Source: Alkaliphilus hydrothermalis
GTDB lineage: Bacteria > Bacillota > Clostridia > Peptostreptococcales > Natronincolaceae
Direction: 5' to 3'
DNA: 64,000 nt
Assembly (NCBI RefSeq): GCF_016908555.1
Contig: NZ_JAFBEE010000003.1
Coordinates: 134,134-198,133 of the forward strand
The number at the start of each line of letters is the position of its first letter. Positions within the stretch are counted from its first letter, which is position 1. This document shows positions 27,225 through 38,610 of this stretch, piece by piece. A program made the translations under genes and the position numbers. Below the pieces are notes generated by a model. The model worked only from the letters and a program-made list of their open reading frames with translations, was not told the DNA's origin and did no database searches.

Positions 27225-28064
27225 ATGATTTTATCCGATAAATATTCTAAATTAAAGGAGATTCTTACAGGCTTGGAAAGTGTAGCAGTTGCTTTTTCTG
27301 GTGGAGTTGATAGTACTTTTCTATTAAAGGTAGCCCATGATGTTTTAAAAGATAAAGCCATTGCTGTAACAGCCCGTTCCTCCACGTATCCAGAGAGGGA
27401 ATTTAACGAAGCCACAGAATATGCTAAATCCTTTGGAGCTAAGCATGTAGTGATTGTCTCAGAAGAATTGGATATAGAAGGCTTTTCTAAGAATCCTGTT
27501 AATCGTTGCTACTACTGCAAACATGAGCTATTTACAAAGGTACGAACAGTTGCAGATGAATATGGAATTAAACACGTTTTAGATGGCTCTAACCTTGATG
27601 ATCTATTGGATTTTCGTCCTGGAATGCACGCCGCAAAGGAATTAAATGTCGTAAGTCCCCTAAAGGAAGCCCAAATGACCAAGGATGATATCCGTCAATT
27701 ATCTAAAGAGCTAGGTATTGCAACTTGGGATAAACCTGCCTTTGCTTGTCTATCCTCCCGTTTCCCCTATGGTCATGAGATTACAGCTCCAAAGCTAAAA
27801 ATGGTGGAACTTGCGGAACAATTTTTATTAGACTTAGGCTTTAGACAACTCCGGGTTCGTCACCATGAAAATATTGCCCGTATCGAGGTTGCCAAGGATG
27901 AAAGGGTTAAATTCTTTGATAAAGATCTAATGGATCAGATTGGGAACTACTTTAAGGAAATCGGATTTGATTATGTGACCCTTGACCTATTAGGCTACCG
28001 TACAGGTAGTATGAACGAGGTATTGAGTGAGAATGTAAAGAAGAATAGCTTAAACAATAAATAA
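27225..28064 (+). CDS. larE: ATP-dependent sacrificial sulfur transferase LarE
   Basis: A 279-residue PP-loop enzyme that inserts sulfur into the nickel-pincer nucleotide cofactor of lactate racemase. The ATP motif AFSGGVDSTFLL is near residue 23. NRCYYCKHELF is typical of the family. The sacrificial-type cysteine is in FACLSSRFPYG near residue 176. ATG 27225 follows AAGGAGG by seven bases. No larA, larB or larC is in this window, so it either serves a distant lar set or another nickel-pincer enzyme. Confidence 0.93.
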   Translation: MILSDKYSKLKEILTGLESVAVAFSGGVDSTFLLKVAHDVLKDKAIAVTARSSTYPEREFNEATEYAKSFGAKHVVIVSEELDIEGFSKNPVNRCYYCKHELFTKVRTVADEYGIKHVLDGSNLDDLLDFRPGMHAAKELNVVSPLKEAQMTKDDIRQLSKELGIATWDKPAFACLSSRFPYGHEITAPKLKMVELAEQFLLDLGFRQLRVRHHENIARIEVAKDERVKFFDKDLMDQIGNYFKEIGFDYVTLDLLGYRTGSMNEVLSENVKKNSLNNK

Positions 28065-28077
28065 AATTAAGTAAATA

Positions 28078-28168
28078 CCTTAGATTCAGAACAAGAGAGA
28101 CCAGCGGCCGTCTCGGATAAGTAATACGGAAAGTGCTGGTCTCTCGCAGTAACGCAGAAAATGAGGTT
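28078..28168 (+). repeat. Family A hairpin repeat after larE
   Basis: CCTTAGATTCAGAACAAGAG is followed by ACCAGC (28110) ... GCTGGT (28135-28140) with an inner CGGATA/TAATACGG pair, then the tail CTCGCAGTAACGCAGAAAAT. It separates larE from the convergent membrane protein gene and could act as a bidirectional terminator-like hairpin. Confidence 0.8.
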
Positions 28169-28182
28169 AGAAGCCATAATCC

Positions 28183-28617
28183 TCACCTTGCCAAATGCCA
28201 CCTTCTCATTTTATAAACAACAAATTCACTAGTATACATATACTCATATTTTGTATCGAATATATAAGTATACTTGAAATCCTTCATTTCGGGAATTAGG
28301 TCAGTATTAATATAGTAAAGCTGTCGATCACCTAAATAATTATTTAAGAAACCATATAAATCCTTCTCCTTTTTTAAATTAATCTTCTCCCCTATGGGGT
28401 ATTTACCATGAATTTCAGCATAATCGAAGGTTAAATTCTTAGCTTCAATGTATTCATTATAATAATTTTGATACCGGTAATTCTCATACTTAAAATACAT
28501 AGGTAGACTCATTAGCATTACTACCATTAGGCACAGGGCTACAAAAATCCTACTACCAGTAAATTTCGTTTGTTTAACTTCAAATAACCCATCTAATTTC
28601 TCAAACAATTTAAACAC
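28183..28617 (-). CDS. Single-pass membrane protein of unknown function
   Basis: A 144-residue protein with one membrane segment (about residues 23-41, FVALCLMVVMLMSLPMYF) and a mostly polar, Tyr-rich C-terminal domain (YRYQNYYNEYIEAKNLTFDY and later TYIFDTKYEYMYTSEF) that would lie outside the cell. The GTG start at 28617 is chosen because GGGGGAG lies eight bases before it; an upstream ATG at 28677 has no ribosome site. Family not recognised. Confidence 0.6.
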   Translation of the reverse strand: MFKLFEKLDGLFEVKQTKFTGSRIFVALCLMVVMLMSLPMYFKYENYRYQNYYNEYIEAKNLTFDYAEIHGKYPIGEKINLKKEKDLYGFLNNYLGDRQLYYINTDLIPEMKDFKYTYIFDTKYEYMYTSEFVVYKMRRWHLAR

Positions 28618-28677
28618 TATCTCCACTCCCCCAACAACTATCTTTCTAACTAATTGTTTTATCTCATTATATCCCAT

Positions 28678-28961
28678 ATTAATGATTTTTTTACTTTAAA
28701 ATTTTGTAATATTTTATAAAAATTTAGTAAATTCATAATTTTATATTTTATATGGACTTTTCATGTCTTCAAAAAAAGATGTTACAGGTTTTACTGTGCT
28801 TTTTTTTGTTTTGGCGAAATTTTTATTAAAAATATGTTATTTTTCTAGTGACCAAATTAAACTTCCTTCATACTATGTACTAGGAATCAGGGAGGGAAGT
28901 CCCACCTACTTCCTAGTGTTGATATTAGAGGTTTTAGAGACTTTAAGGAGGTTAAATATAA
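28678..28961 (+). promoter_or_regulatory. Leader/promoter region with a long hairpin, before the spore-surface-like gene
   Basis: The first 80 bases are very AT-rich. A perfect eight-base inverted repeat ACTAGGAA (28879-28886) / TTCCTAGT (28910-28917) encloses an inner GGGA/TCCC pair, about 45 bases before the start codon. This could be an mRNA-stabilising 5' hairpin. A 68-residue open frame spans this region but lacks a ribosome site, so I do not call it. Confidence 0.5.
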
Positions 28962-29768
28962 ATGGCTAAAGTTAATGTTGAATACTCACCCAAAGTAATA
29001 GAATGTCAATCTAAAAGAGATTCAAAAGATGCAAGAGATGCAGTTCTAACTGTAAAAGACGAAACCATAAGCAATTGTGTTAATGTTCCCACTGATATAG
29101 AAGCCATTACCCGTGGTGTAGTGGCAAAAATCCCAGTTGTCTTAGCAGAGCTAAGATTACAGGTTAATATAAACTCAATTATTGAATTACCTGAATATGC
29201 TTATGAAATTAAAAACATCAAGAAAAAAGTAAAAATAACCCAATGTCTATTGATTAGAGATACAGGAATGTTATTCATTAAAGGTTTTGTTAGAAAGAAT
29301 ATAGATTATTCTACTAGATCAGGCTCCAACAGCAGAAGCTTCCACGGAGATATTCGCCACTTCACAGTAGATGTACCTTTCACTTGTACTACTGAAGTTT
29401 TCTTCAATGGATTCCAACCTGCTCCGGTAATCGACAATACTTCTAGAGAGTTTGAATATTTGATGCAACAAGATCTAACTGGACCAAGTTTTGGAACTAA
29501 GGATAAACTACAATCTAGTGATACCACTGAATTCAACCAAGTAAGTACCGAAGAGTTTAATGAACTACCTTACTGCGAACTTATAAGAGCAGAGATCGTA
29601 GAATTTGATGAAGCACTTAATCCAACTGGATTTGACCACTCTTATATGCCATTTGAAGAAAGAAAGTTTAGAGTATTAGAAGAAAAAATGGTTCTTTATA
29701 TCACCCTTAAGTTACTTCAAAATCGTCAAGTTGCTATCCCAGCTATTGGTGGAGTTGGCCCCTGCTAA
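28962..29768 (+). CDS. CsxC-like putative spore-surface (exosporium-type) protein
   Basis: A 268-residue protein with no signal peptide. It carries the pattern VVAKIPVVLAELRLQVNI ... IELPEYAYEIKNIKKKVKIT ... QCLLI ... LFIKGFVRKNIDYST, which I associate with clostridial CsxC/DUF3794-like spore outer-layer proteins. The C-terminus is another conserved block ending GGVGPC. AAGGAGG lies properly before the ATG. Own long leader and own terminator indicate a single-gene transcript, as for late sporulation genes. The family link is from memory; the spore location is inference. Confidence 0.6.
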   Translation: MAKVNVEYSPKVIECQSKRDSKDARDAVLTVKDETISNCVNVPTDIEAITRGVVAKIPVVLAELRLQVNINSIIELPEYAYEIKNIKKKVKITQCLLIRDTGMLFIKGFVRKNIDYSTRSGSNSRSFHGDIRHFTVDVPFTCTTEVFFNGFQPAPVIDNTSREFEYLMQQDLTGPSFGTKDKLQSSDTTEFNQVSTEEFNELPYCELIRAEIVEFDEALNPTGFDHSYMPFEERKFRVLEEKMVLYITLKLLQNRQVAIPAIGGVGPC

Positions 29769-29800
29769 ATAGATAATATCTTAAATGCATCTTATTTTTT

Positions 29801-29834
29801 AAAGTAGAGAGCCTTTAGGTTCTCTACTTTATTT
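29801..29834 (+). terminator. Terminator of the spore-surface-like gene
   Basis: AAAGTAGAGA (29801-29810) pairs perfectly with TCTCTACTTT (29821-29830), followed by ATTTAT. Confidence 0.85.
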
Positions 29835-29942
29835 ATGAAAAAATAGTTCCTTCTATTGTTATTTTAAATATTGATTGTTCAGATGGTACAGATGTTTCAG
29901 GTTTATTTAATCATATAATATATTTCAATGGACATTGTGAAA

Positions 29943-29964
29943 CCACACATTTTTAAATGTGTGG
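29943..29964 (-). terminator. Hairpin after pyrE
   Basis: CCACACAT pairs with ATGTGTGG across a short T/A loop, 36 bases after the pyrE stop. There is no clear T-run, so it may only stabilise the 3' end. The rest of 29835-29999 shows nothing else. Confidence 0.45.
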
Positions 29965-29999
29965 CTTTACTCTAGTTATGGCTATTTTCTTATATTTTA

Positions 30000-30581
30000 C
30001 TACTTCATCCCTCTACTACCAGGCTTCACTGGAGGTGTGTTTAACTCCTTACAAAGTGGACATTCATCAGCCTCATAGGAGATAACTTCTGTTGTAAGGG
30101 CTGCCCGTAGCTTTGCTCCAAAATCTGTTGTACCATTACTTCTATCTACTAGTACAGCCACACCTGCTACGATTCCACCTTGTTCTTCAACGATTTCGAT
30201 TACTTCCTTTACAGATCCACCAGTTGTGATCACATCCTCAGCCACTAGAACCCTAGCTCCCTTTGGGATGGCAAATCCCCTTCTTAGGGCCATTTTGCCA
30301 TTTTCTCTTTCAGCAAAGATGTTCTTGGCCTTTAGTTGTCTTGCCATTTCATAAGCGATGATGATGCCCCCCATTGCTGGCCCTACTACGATATCAATGT
30401 TGTCATCTGCAAATTCTTCTGCTAATCCCTTTGCGATTTCCTCTGTGTACCACGGGTATTGAAGGATTCTAGCACATTGCATATATTGGTTACTGTGTCT
30501 TCCAGATGTTAATAGAAAATGTCCCTCTAATAATACCTCTGAATCCTTTAAAATTTCTAATACTCTTTCTCTCTTTAACAT
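30000..30581 (-). CDS. pyrE: Orotate phosphoribosyltransferase
   Basis: A 193-residue enzyme that joins orotate and PRPP to give OMP. The PRPP-binding motif VLVAEDVITTGGSV is present, and the C-terminus carries CPLCKEL, as in the clostridial form. ATG at 30581 is preferred because GAGGAGGAGTAG precedes it; the longer frame from 30599 starts inside that site. It is the last gene of the carAB-pyrKDE operon. Confidence 0.95.
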   Translation of the reverse strand: MLKRERVLEILKDSEVLLEGHFLLTSGRHSNQYMQCARILQYPWYTEEIAKGLAEEFADDNIDIVVGPAMGGIIIAYEMARQLKAKNIFAERENGKMALRRGFAIPKGARVLVAEDVITTGGSVKEVIEIVEEQGGIVAGVAVLVDRSNGTTDFGAKLRAALTTEVISYEADECPLCKELNTPPVKPGSRGMK

Positions 30582-30608
30582 ACAACTACTCCTCCTCATT
30601 ATAAAATT

Positions 30609-31517
30609 TTAAACTATTCCTCTTAGATTATTGATATTTTCCTCACCATACTGCTTCATATAACCTTCGATTCCTTCCAGTACATCTATTGTAGCTGTAG
30701 GATTAATGAAGTTGGCAGTTCCAACCGCCACTCCTGTTGCCCCTGCTTGGATAAACTCAATTGCATCCTCACCCGTCATGATTCCCCCCATTCCAATGAT
30801 GGGAAGATTTGTTGACTTGGCTACTTGATAAACTATTCTTACCGCCACTGGCTTGATGGCAGGTCCAGAAAATCCTCCTACTACATTGGCTAATACAGGC
30901 TTTCTCTTATGAATGTCAATCACCATTCCCAGCAGAGTATTGATGAGGGACAAGCTATCTGCGCCCCCTGCCTCTGCTGCTTTAGCTATTGCAACGATGT
31001 CAGTCACATTTGGAGTCAGCTTTACGATTAGTGGTTGCTTTGCATATTTCTTTACCTCTTTGACAACATGCTCCACCATTCTAGGGTCAGTACCGAAGCA
31101 TACGCCCCCTTCTTTTACATTTGGACAGGAGATATTTAGCTCCAACAGGTCTACATCAGCATCCCCTAGTCTTTCCACCACAGCACAGTAATCCTCCACC
31201 GTTCTACCCGCGATGTTGACAATAATTTTTGTATCATAACCTCTGAGGAAGGGAATATCTGTTTTGATAAATTCCTCCACCCCAGGGTTTTGAAGACCTA
31301 CACTATTCAACATTCCTCCGTAGGTCTCTGCCACCCTTGGACTGGCATTTCCCTTCCAAGGAGTACTGGCTATTCCCTTTACCACCACTGCCCCTAGTCG
31401 ATTTAAATCTACATATTCTCCATACTCTTTACCTGATCCAAAAGTTCCCGAAGCTGTCATGACAGGATTCTTTAGTTCTACCCCTGCGATATTTACCCTT
31501 AAGTCCAACTTAGTCAT
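30609..31517 (-). CDS. pyrD: Dihydroorotate dehydrogenase B, catalytic subunit
   Basis: A 302-residue class 1B FMN enzyme that oxidises dihydroorotate with electrons passing to NAD+ through PyrK. The catalytic cysteine is in LNISCPNVKEGG. FMN-binding GGIMTGEDA and GATGVAVGTA are present. It overlaps pyrK by eight bases, consistent with a 1:1 heterocomplex. Confidence 0.96.
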   Translation of the reverse strand: MTKLDLRVNIAGVELKNPVMTASGTFGSGKEYGEYVDLNRLGAVVVKGIASTPWKGNASPRVAETYGGMLNSVGLQNPGVEEFIKTDIPFLRGYDTKIIVNIAGRTVEDYCAVVERLGDADVDLLELNISCPNVKEGGVCFGTDPRMVEHVVKEVKKYAKQPLIVKLTPNVTDIVAIAKAAEAGGADSLSLINTLLGMVIDIHKRKPVLANVVGGFSGPAIKPVAVRIVYQVAKSTNLPIIGMGGIMTGEDAIEFIQAGATGVAVGTANFINPTATIDVLEGIEGYMKQYGEENINNLRGIV

Positions 31518-32279
31518 TCCAAATCACCTCATCCCTCCAGAATACTGGTCCATCCTTACATACCCTTCTATTTTCCCAGTCTGTATCCTCCTGCTTCTTC
31601 GTCCTGCAGGTACACACTAGACAAGCTCCGATTCCACATGCCATTCTTTCCTCTAGAGAAAGCTGAGTTGGTATGTCCTCTGCCTTTGACCAATCAGCTA
31701 CAGCCTTTAGCATTGGTTTCGGTCCACAGCTATAGATCATTTGGGGTTTTGGTTGATGTTCTTTAATTAGTCCCATGACATTTCCCTGTAGTCCAACACT
31801 GCCATCCTCCGTTGCCACATGAACAACTGCTCCGTACGCTTCAAATTCCTCCACCAATATTGGATTACTTCTAAATCCTAGGTATACAGTGATGTTTCCC
31901 TTTAATGACTTTACCAGTTCCACCATCGGTGGTACGCCGATGCCCCCTGCAATGATTAGATGTTCTTCAACTTCATAACTAACCTCAAATCCCCTACCTA
32001 GAGGTCCCATTGCACCTAGGGTTTCCCCTTTCTTCATTTGAGACAATTCTTTAGTTCCCTTTCCAACCACTGCATAGACTAAAGTCATTTCGCCTGTTTC
32101 TTTATTTACCTCACAAATACTGATGGGTCTGGGGAGAAGTAGCTCTCCCCTATTGCAGTATAGGTTCACAAATTGACCTGCCGTTGCATCCACCGTCATT
32201 TCCTTTGCTGAAATCACCATCTTAAAATTATTTGGTGCTATTGCTTCATTTAAAAGTACCTTTGCTAATACCTTCTTCT

Positions 32280-32283
<4 letters not shown>
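31510..32283 (-). CDS. pyrK: Dihydroorotate dehydrogenase B, electron-transfer subunit
   Basis: A 257-residue FAD and [2Fe-2S] protein. The flavin domain has RPISICEV, and the nucleotide domain starts IIAGGIGVPP. The cluster cysteines are in CGIGACLVCTC and VCKDGPVF. ATG at 32283 overlaps the carB stop in an ATGA junction, a sign of translational coupling. Confidence 0.95.
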
Positions 32284-35470
<3,187 letters not shown>

Positions 35471-35492
<22 letters not shown>

Positions 35493-36556
35493 AGCGATTC
35501 CCCCTTCATCATTTTCATAAATCTATCGAATAGATAATCATTTTCCTTCGGTCCTGGTGCTGCCTCTGGATGGAACTGTACACTAAAGGCTGGTAAAGTC
35601 CTGTGGGCAATTCCTTCTATGGTCTGGTCGTTGACGTTGACATGGGTAATGATGATATCCTCCGGCAGCTGGTCTGCCTTCATGACATAGCCATGATTTT
35701 GTGAGGTGATGTATATTCTCTTATTCAATAAATCCTTTACGGGGTGATTGCAACCTCTGTGTCCAAACTTTAGCTTTTCTGTATCTCCCCCTAGGCTTAG
35801 GGCTAGAAGCTGATGTCCTAAGCAGATTCCAAAGATGGGTTTTACTCCCAATAGTTCTTTAATGGTCTCCACCACCTGTGGCAAATCCTTTGGGTCCCCT
35901 GGTCCGTTGGAAAGGAGGATACCATCGGGATTAACCTTTAATATTTCCTCTGTTGGAGTGAGGGCTGGGAAAACTGTCAATCTACAACCCTTATGTTGTA
36001 GGGAGCGGAGGATATTTTGTTTAATCCCAAAATCCAGTACCGCCACATGCTTTCCTTTTCCTTCTAGTTCATATACTTCCTTTGTTGATACAGACTCCAC
36101 CGCATTAGTATTGCTAAAGCTATCAAACTTATTTTGAATCTGGGCTGGGGTAAGATCTCTAAGGGCGATGATTCCCTTCATGGAGCCATTGTTTCGGAGG
36201 ATTTTTGTCAATGCCCTTGTGTCGATTCCCTCCATTGCCATAATCTTATTTTCCTTCAGGTAGCCCTCTAAATCCATTTCACAACGCCAGTGGTTTGGCA
36301 TTTCTGCCCTTTCCCTTACGATGAAGCCCTTTACCTTTGGGGTTCGTGACTCTCGATCCCCAAGGTTGATTCCATAGTTTCCTATAAGGGGATAGGTCAT
36401 AGTGACGATTTGCCCTGTGTAGGAGGGGTCTGTCAGTACCTCCTGATATCCCGTCATTCCTGTATTAAATACAACTTCACCAACGGTTTCCTTTAGATAG
36501 CCAAAAGCCTTTCCTTGAAAGGTTTTGCCATTTTCCAAGATTAATGTTGCCTTCAT
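35471..36556 (-). CDS. carA: Carbamoyl-phosphate synthase, small (glutaminase) subunit
   Basis: A 361-residue amidotransferase. The N-terminal CPSase_sm_chain domain is followed by a class I glutaminase with the nucleophile in FGICLGHQL (near residue 240) and the His/Glu of FHPEA. ATG at 36556 is chosen because CGAGGTG lies six bases before it; an in-frame GTG is part of that ribosome site. First structural gene after the PyrR-type leader, so transcription depends on attenuation at 36630-36681. Confidence 0.96.
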
Positions 36557-36618
36557 GCATTTCACCTCGTTTTAGTATTTTTTGATTAGATGTTGTTAAG
36601 GTGGTCTACAGGAATGTT

Positions 36619-36816
36619 TTAGACATAACAAAAAGAGCAATTTAAAGAGGATTTTAACAATCTTCTTTCCATTGCTCTTGTTATATTTAATAGTAATATT
36701 ACACCAACGGCAAAGTACAACGGTAATAGAGATTTCTCTTCCGCTGTTTTTCCAATGATGTTTTTGTTATTTACCTGTAATTTTGTACAGCAAAAAAACT
36801 TTGTCAGCTTTTTCAT
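36619..36816 (-). CDS. Leader peptide ORF crossing the carA attenuator
   Basis: A 65-codon frame, MKKLTKFF ... NCSFCYV, starts 12 bases after the PyrR-binding hairpin. Its likely ribosome site AAAGG is the 3' arm of that hairpin. The frame reads through both arms of the terminator and stops at GTC-TAA 11 bases past its T-run. The leader before pyrC has an ORF with the same start (MKK), the same end (CSF.YV) and the same relation to hairpin and terminator. A TTTTTTT run lies about 20 bases after the start codon. A regulatory role for its translation is inferred. Confidence 0.6.
   Translation of the reverse strand: MKKLTKFFCCTKLQVNNKNIIGKTAEEKSLLPLYFAVGVILLLNITRAMERRLLKSSLNCSFCYV
36630..36681 (-). 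terminator. Attenuator terminator before carA
   Basis: On the minus strand AAGAGCAAT pairs with ATTGCTCTT with further inner pairing (AAAGA/TCTTT, ATT/AAT), followed by TTTTG. It lies inside the leader ORF. Confidence 0.85.
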
Positions 36817-36827
36817 GGTTTCTCATT

Positions 36828-36858
36828 CCTTTCTGGCCTCTCTGGACCAATTTAAAGG
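36828..36858 (-). promoter_or_regulatory. PyrR-binding hairpin before carA
   Basis: The minus-strand RNA has GGTCCAGAGAGGCC, fitting the PyrR anti-antiterminator consensus (ARUCCNGNGAGGYU, from memory) with the closing A-U pair replaced by G-C. The stem is closed below an internal bulge by CCTTT / AAAGG. The same 31 bases occur at 40102-40132. Confidence 0.88.
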
Positions 36859-36879
36859 TAGACTCACACTCTTCAAAAT

Positions 36880-36908
36880 ATATTATCATAGGTTGAGACG
36901 GTTGTCAA
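36880..36908 (-). promoter_or_regulatory. Promoter of the carAB-pyrKDE operon
   Basis: On the minus strand TTGACA (36908-36903), a 17-base spacer and TAATAT (36885-36880) form a near-perfect vegetative promoter. Transcription should start near 36873, 15 bases before the PyrR hairpin. Confidence 0.9.
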
Positions 36909-37200
36909 AGGTTTTTACTAGAATAATAGCAATGTATCTTCCAATCTCATATAATTCTTTTTGGAAAATCTTCTCCCATGGCAATTGATTGATTTCATGG
37001 CTTCCAAAGGGAACAATATCAGAGCTAATGCGAAACAAATGTATCCCATATTTTTTATTGTATTTAAGGATGCCCAGTAAATCTTGGAGGTTGGACGCTA
37101 GGGTGGATTGTAGTTTTTCCTCTGAATAGTTTTTGATGATAAATCTCCTATTTGTCTTGAGATTGATTCCTAAAGGAATACAGGCATATCCTATTCTCAA
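36886..37200 (-). pseudogene. uvsE: UV damage endonuclease (UvsE/UvdE), N-terminal remnant
   Basis: TTG at 37200 behind GGAAGGGAG opens RIGYACIPLGI, the usual UvsE N-terminus. The match continues through NLQDLLGILKYNKKYGIHLF and RISSDIVPFGSH. A normal enzyme goes on to about 300 residues with more metal ligands (HPDH and others). This frame stops after 104 residues, in the spacer between the -35 and -10 boxes of the car-pyr promoter. The rest of the gene is missing. It looks as if a rearrangement placed the pyr operon inside uvsE. Confidence 0.75.
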
Positions 37201-37400
37201 TTGACTAATCTCCCTTCCTTTAAAACAAAATAATTGCTGGTCTATAATAAAATTTCTACTCAGTATGTTTTCTAATGTAGTCTTTCTTTTATAATACCCT
37301 TTTTTTAAAAATAACCTACCTTGATCTAAAAAATTTGAAAAGAACGATAGGAACAGGCTATCAAAATGAGTATTTGCCATTAATCTGGAATAATTTAGAG

Positions 37401-37442
37401 TAAAAAAATGAAAAGAACTATATGCTGGTTATAGTTCTTTTC
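37401..37442 (-). terminator. Terminator of pyrC-pyrF
   Basis: GAAAAGAACTATA pairs with ATATAGTTCTTTTC (37410-37442) and is followed on the minus strand by ATTTTTTTA. The stem is nearly symmetrical. The flanking gap 37201-37527 holds no other gene; an N-terminal extension of the uvsE frame up to 37380 is judged non-coding. Confidence 0.85.
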
Positions 37443-37527
37443 ATAGAATTAATCTTTAATCTTTTATATTCTTTTATATATTTGGAATTAATTATACTAC
37501 ATTATTTCACATCGTTTCATTGTGCCT

Positions 37528-38454
37528 TTATCCAATTACCCTTTGTAAATCCTTCTTCATAGCCAAAGCCGCTTTCCTAGCAGCTAAAGCAAATTCCTTC
37601 TCTGAGAATTTCATTTTGTTCTCTTCCTTCAAATGGGCTGCGATAATTCCTCTTGAAGAATTGATAATTGCCCCTAATCCATCTTGATTGAAGCATCCTT
37701 TTAGGTCCTCTGCTGTACCCCCTTGAGCTCCATAACCTGGAACTAAGAAGTATGTGTTTGGCATAATTTTTCTTAATTTAGTTGCTTCCTCTGGGTAGGT
37801 TGCCCCCACTACTGCTCCGATTTGACTATAGCCTTTCGTACCCATCACCTGTTGACCCCATTCTGCCACCATTTCCCCCATGATTTCGTAAACCATTTTG
37901 CCTGCTACATCAAGGTTTTGGATTTGACCACTGTTTGGGTTGGAGGTCTTTACCAGTACAAATAATCCCCTATTGTATTCTTGACAATGCTTAATGAAGG
38001 GGTGTACAGAATCGTATCCAAGGTATGGATTAATTGTGATGCTGTCCTCATGGTAGATTTCAAACTTTTCTCCCTCTACATCCACCCTTCCGATGTGTCC
38101 ATCTGCGTAGGCTTCCGCTGTGGAGGAAATATCTCCCCTTTTAATATCCCCTATGATAACTAGTCCCTTTTCCTTTGCATATTTGATGGTCTTGATATAA
38201 GCATCTATTCCTGCCCCCCCAAATTGCTCATACATGGCAACTTGAGGTTTTATTGCTGGGACAATTTCATGGATGGCATCAATTAGGGCAACATTGTAAC
38301 GATAAAATGCTTCCGCTGCTGCTGCTGGTGTTTTCCCCAATTCTTCATACACTTCATTTTTAATATATTCTGGAACATAGCTTAGTCTTGGATCTAACCC
38401 CACCACTGTTGGATTTGCCTTCTCTTGAATCTTTTCAATTAATAAATCAATCAT
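37528..38454 (-). CDS. pyrF: Orotidine 5'-phosphate decarboxylase, type 2
   Basis: A 308-residue enzyme of the longer OMP decarboxylase class. The catalytic core shows VIIGDIKRGDISSTAEAYA (Asp-Lys-x-x-Asp type). VGLDPRL and VGATYPEEA, then VPGYGAQGG, are also typical. It converts OMP to UMP. It is encoded with pyrC upstream, separated by 156 bases with no attenuator, and ends at the strong hairpin at 37401-37442. Confidence 0.94.
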   Translation of the reverse strand: MIDLLIEKIQEKANPTVVGLDPRLSYVPEYIKNEVYEELGKTPAAAAEAFYRYNVALIDAIHEIVPAIKPQVAMYEQFGGAGIDAYIKTIKYAKEKGLVIIGDIKRGDISSTAEAYADGHIGRVDVEGEKFEIYHEDSITINPYLGYDSVHPFIKHCQEYNRGLFVLVKTSNPNSGQIQNLDVAGKMVYEIMGEMVAEWGQQVMGTKGYSQIGAVVGATYPEEATKLRKIMPNTYFLVPGYGAQGGTAEDLKGCFNQDGLGAIINSSRGIIAAHLKEENKMKFSEKEFALAARKAALAMKKDLQRVIG

Positions 38455-38548
38455 TCTATATTCCTCCCTAAATGTTGTTATATTTTATATTTTTATTGAT
38501 TACTAGCTTTATTTGATTCAGTATTGTTTTTTCTGTTGTAGTATTTTA

Positions 38549-38584
38549 GTTGTTTTACTTGTTGTTTTACTTGTTGTTTTAGCT
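38549..38584 (+). repeat. Three tandem copies of a 12-bp unit
   Basis: GTTGTTTTACTT occurs at 38549, 38561 and (with two end changes) 38573, in the short pyrC-pyrF spacer. Replication slippage could vary the spacer length. No function is evident. Confidence 0.7.
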
Positions 38585-38610
38585 GCTTATATTCGACTAT
38601 CGAATTATTG

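Noticed and set aside
28763..28969. A 68-residue plus-strand frame before the spore-surface-like gene
   Set aside because: No ribosome site, it spans a strong hairpin, and it ends inside the next gene's start. More likely leader sequence.
37201..37380. N-terminal extension of the uvsE remnant (60 residues from an ATG at 37380)
   Set aside because: UvsE proteins begin at the RIGY block. TTG 37200 has a good ribosome site and the extension has no family likeness.
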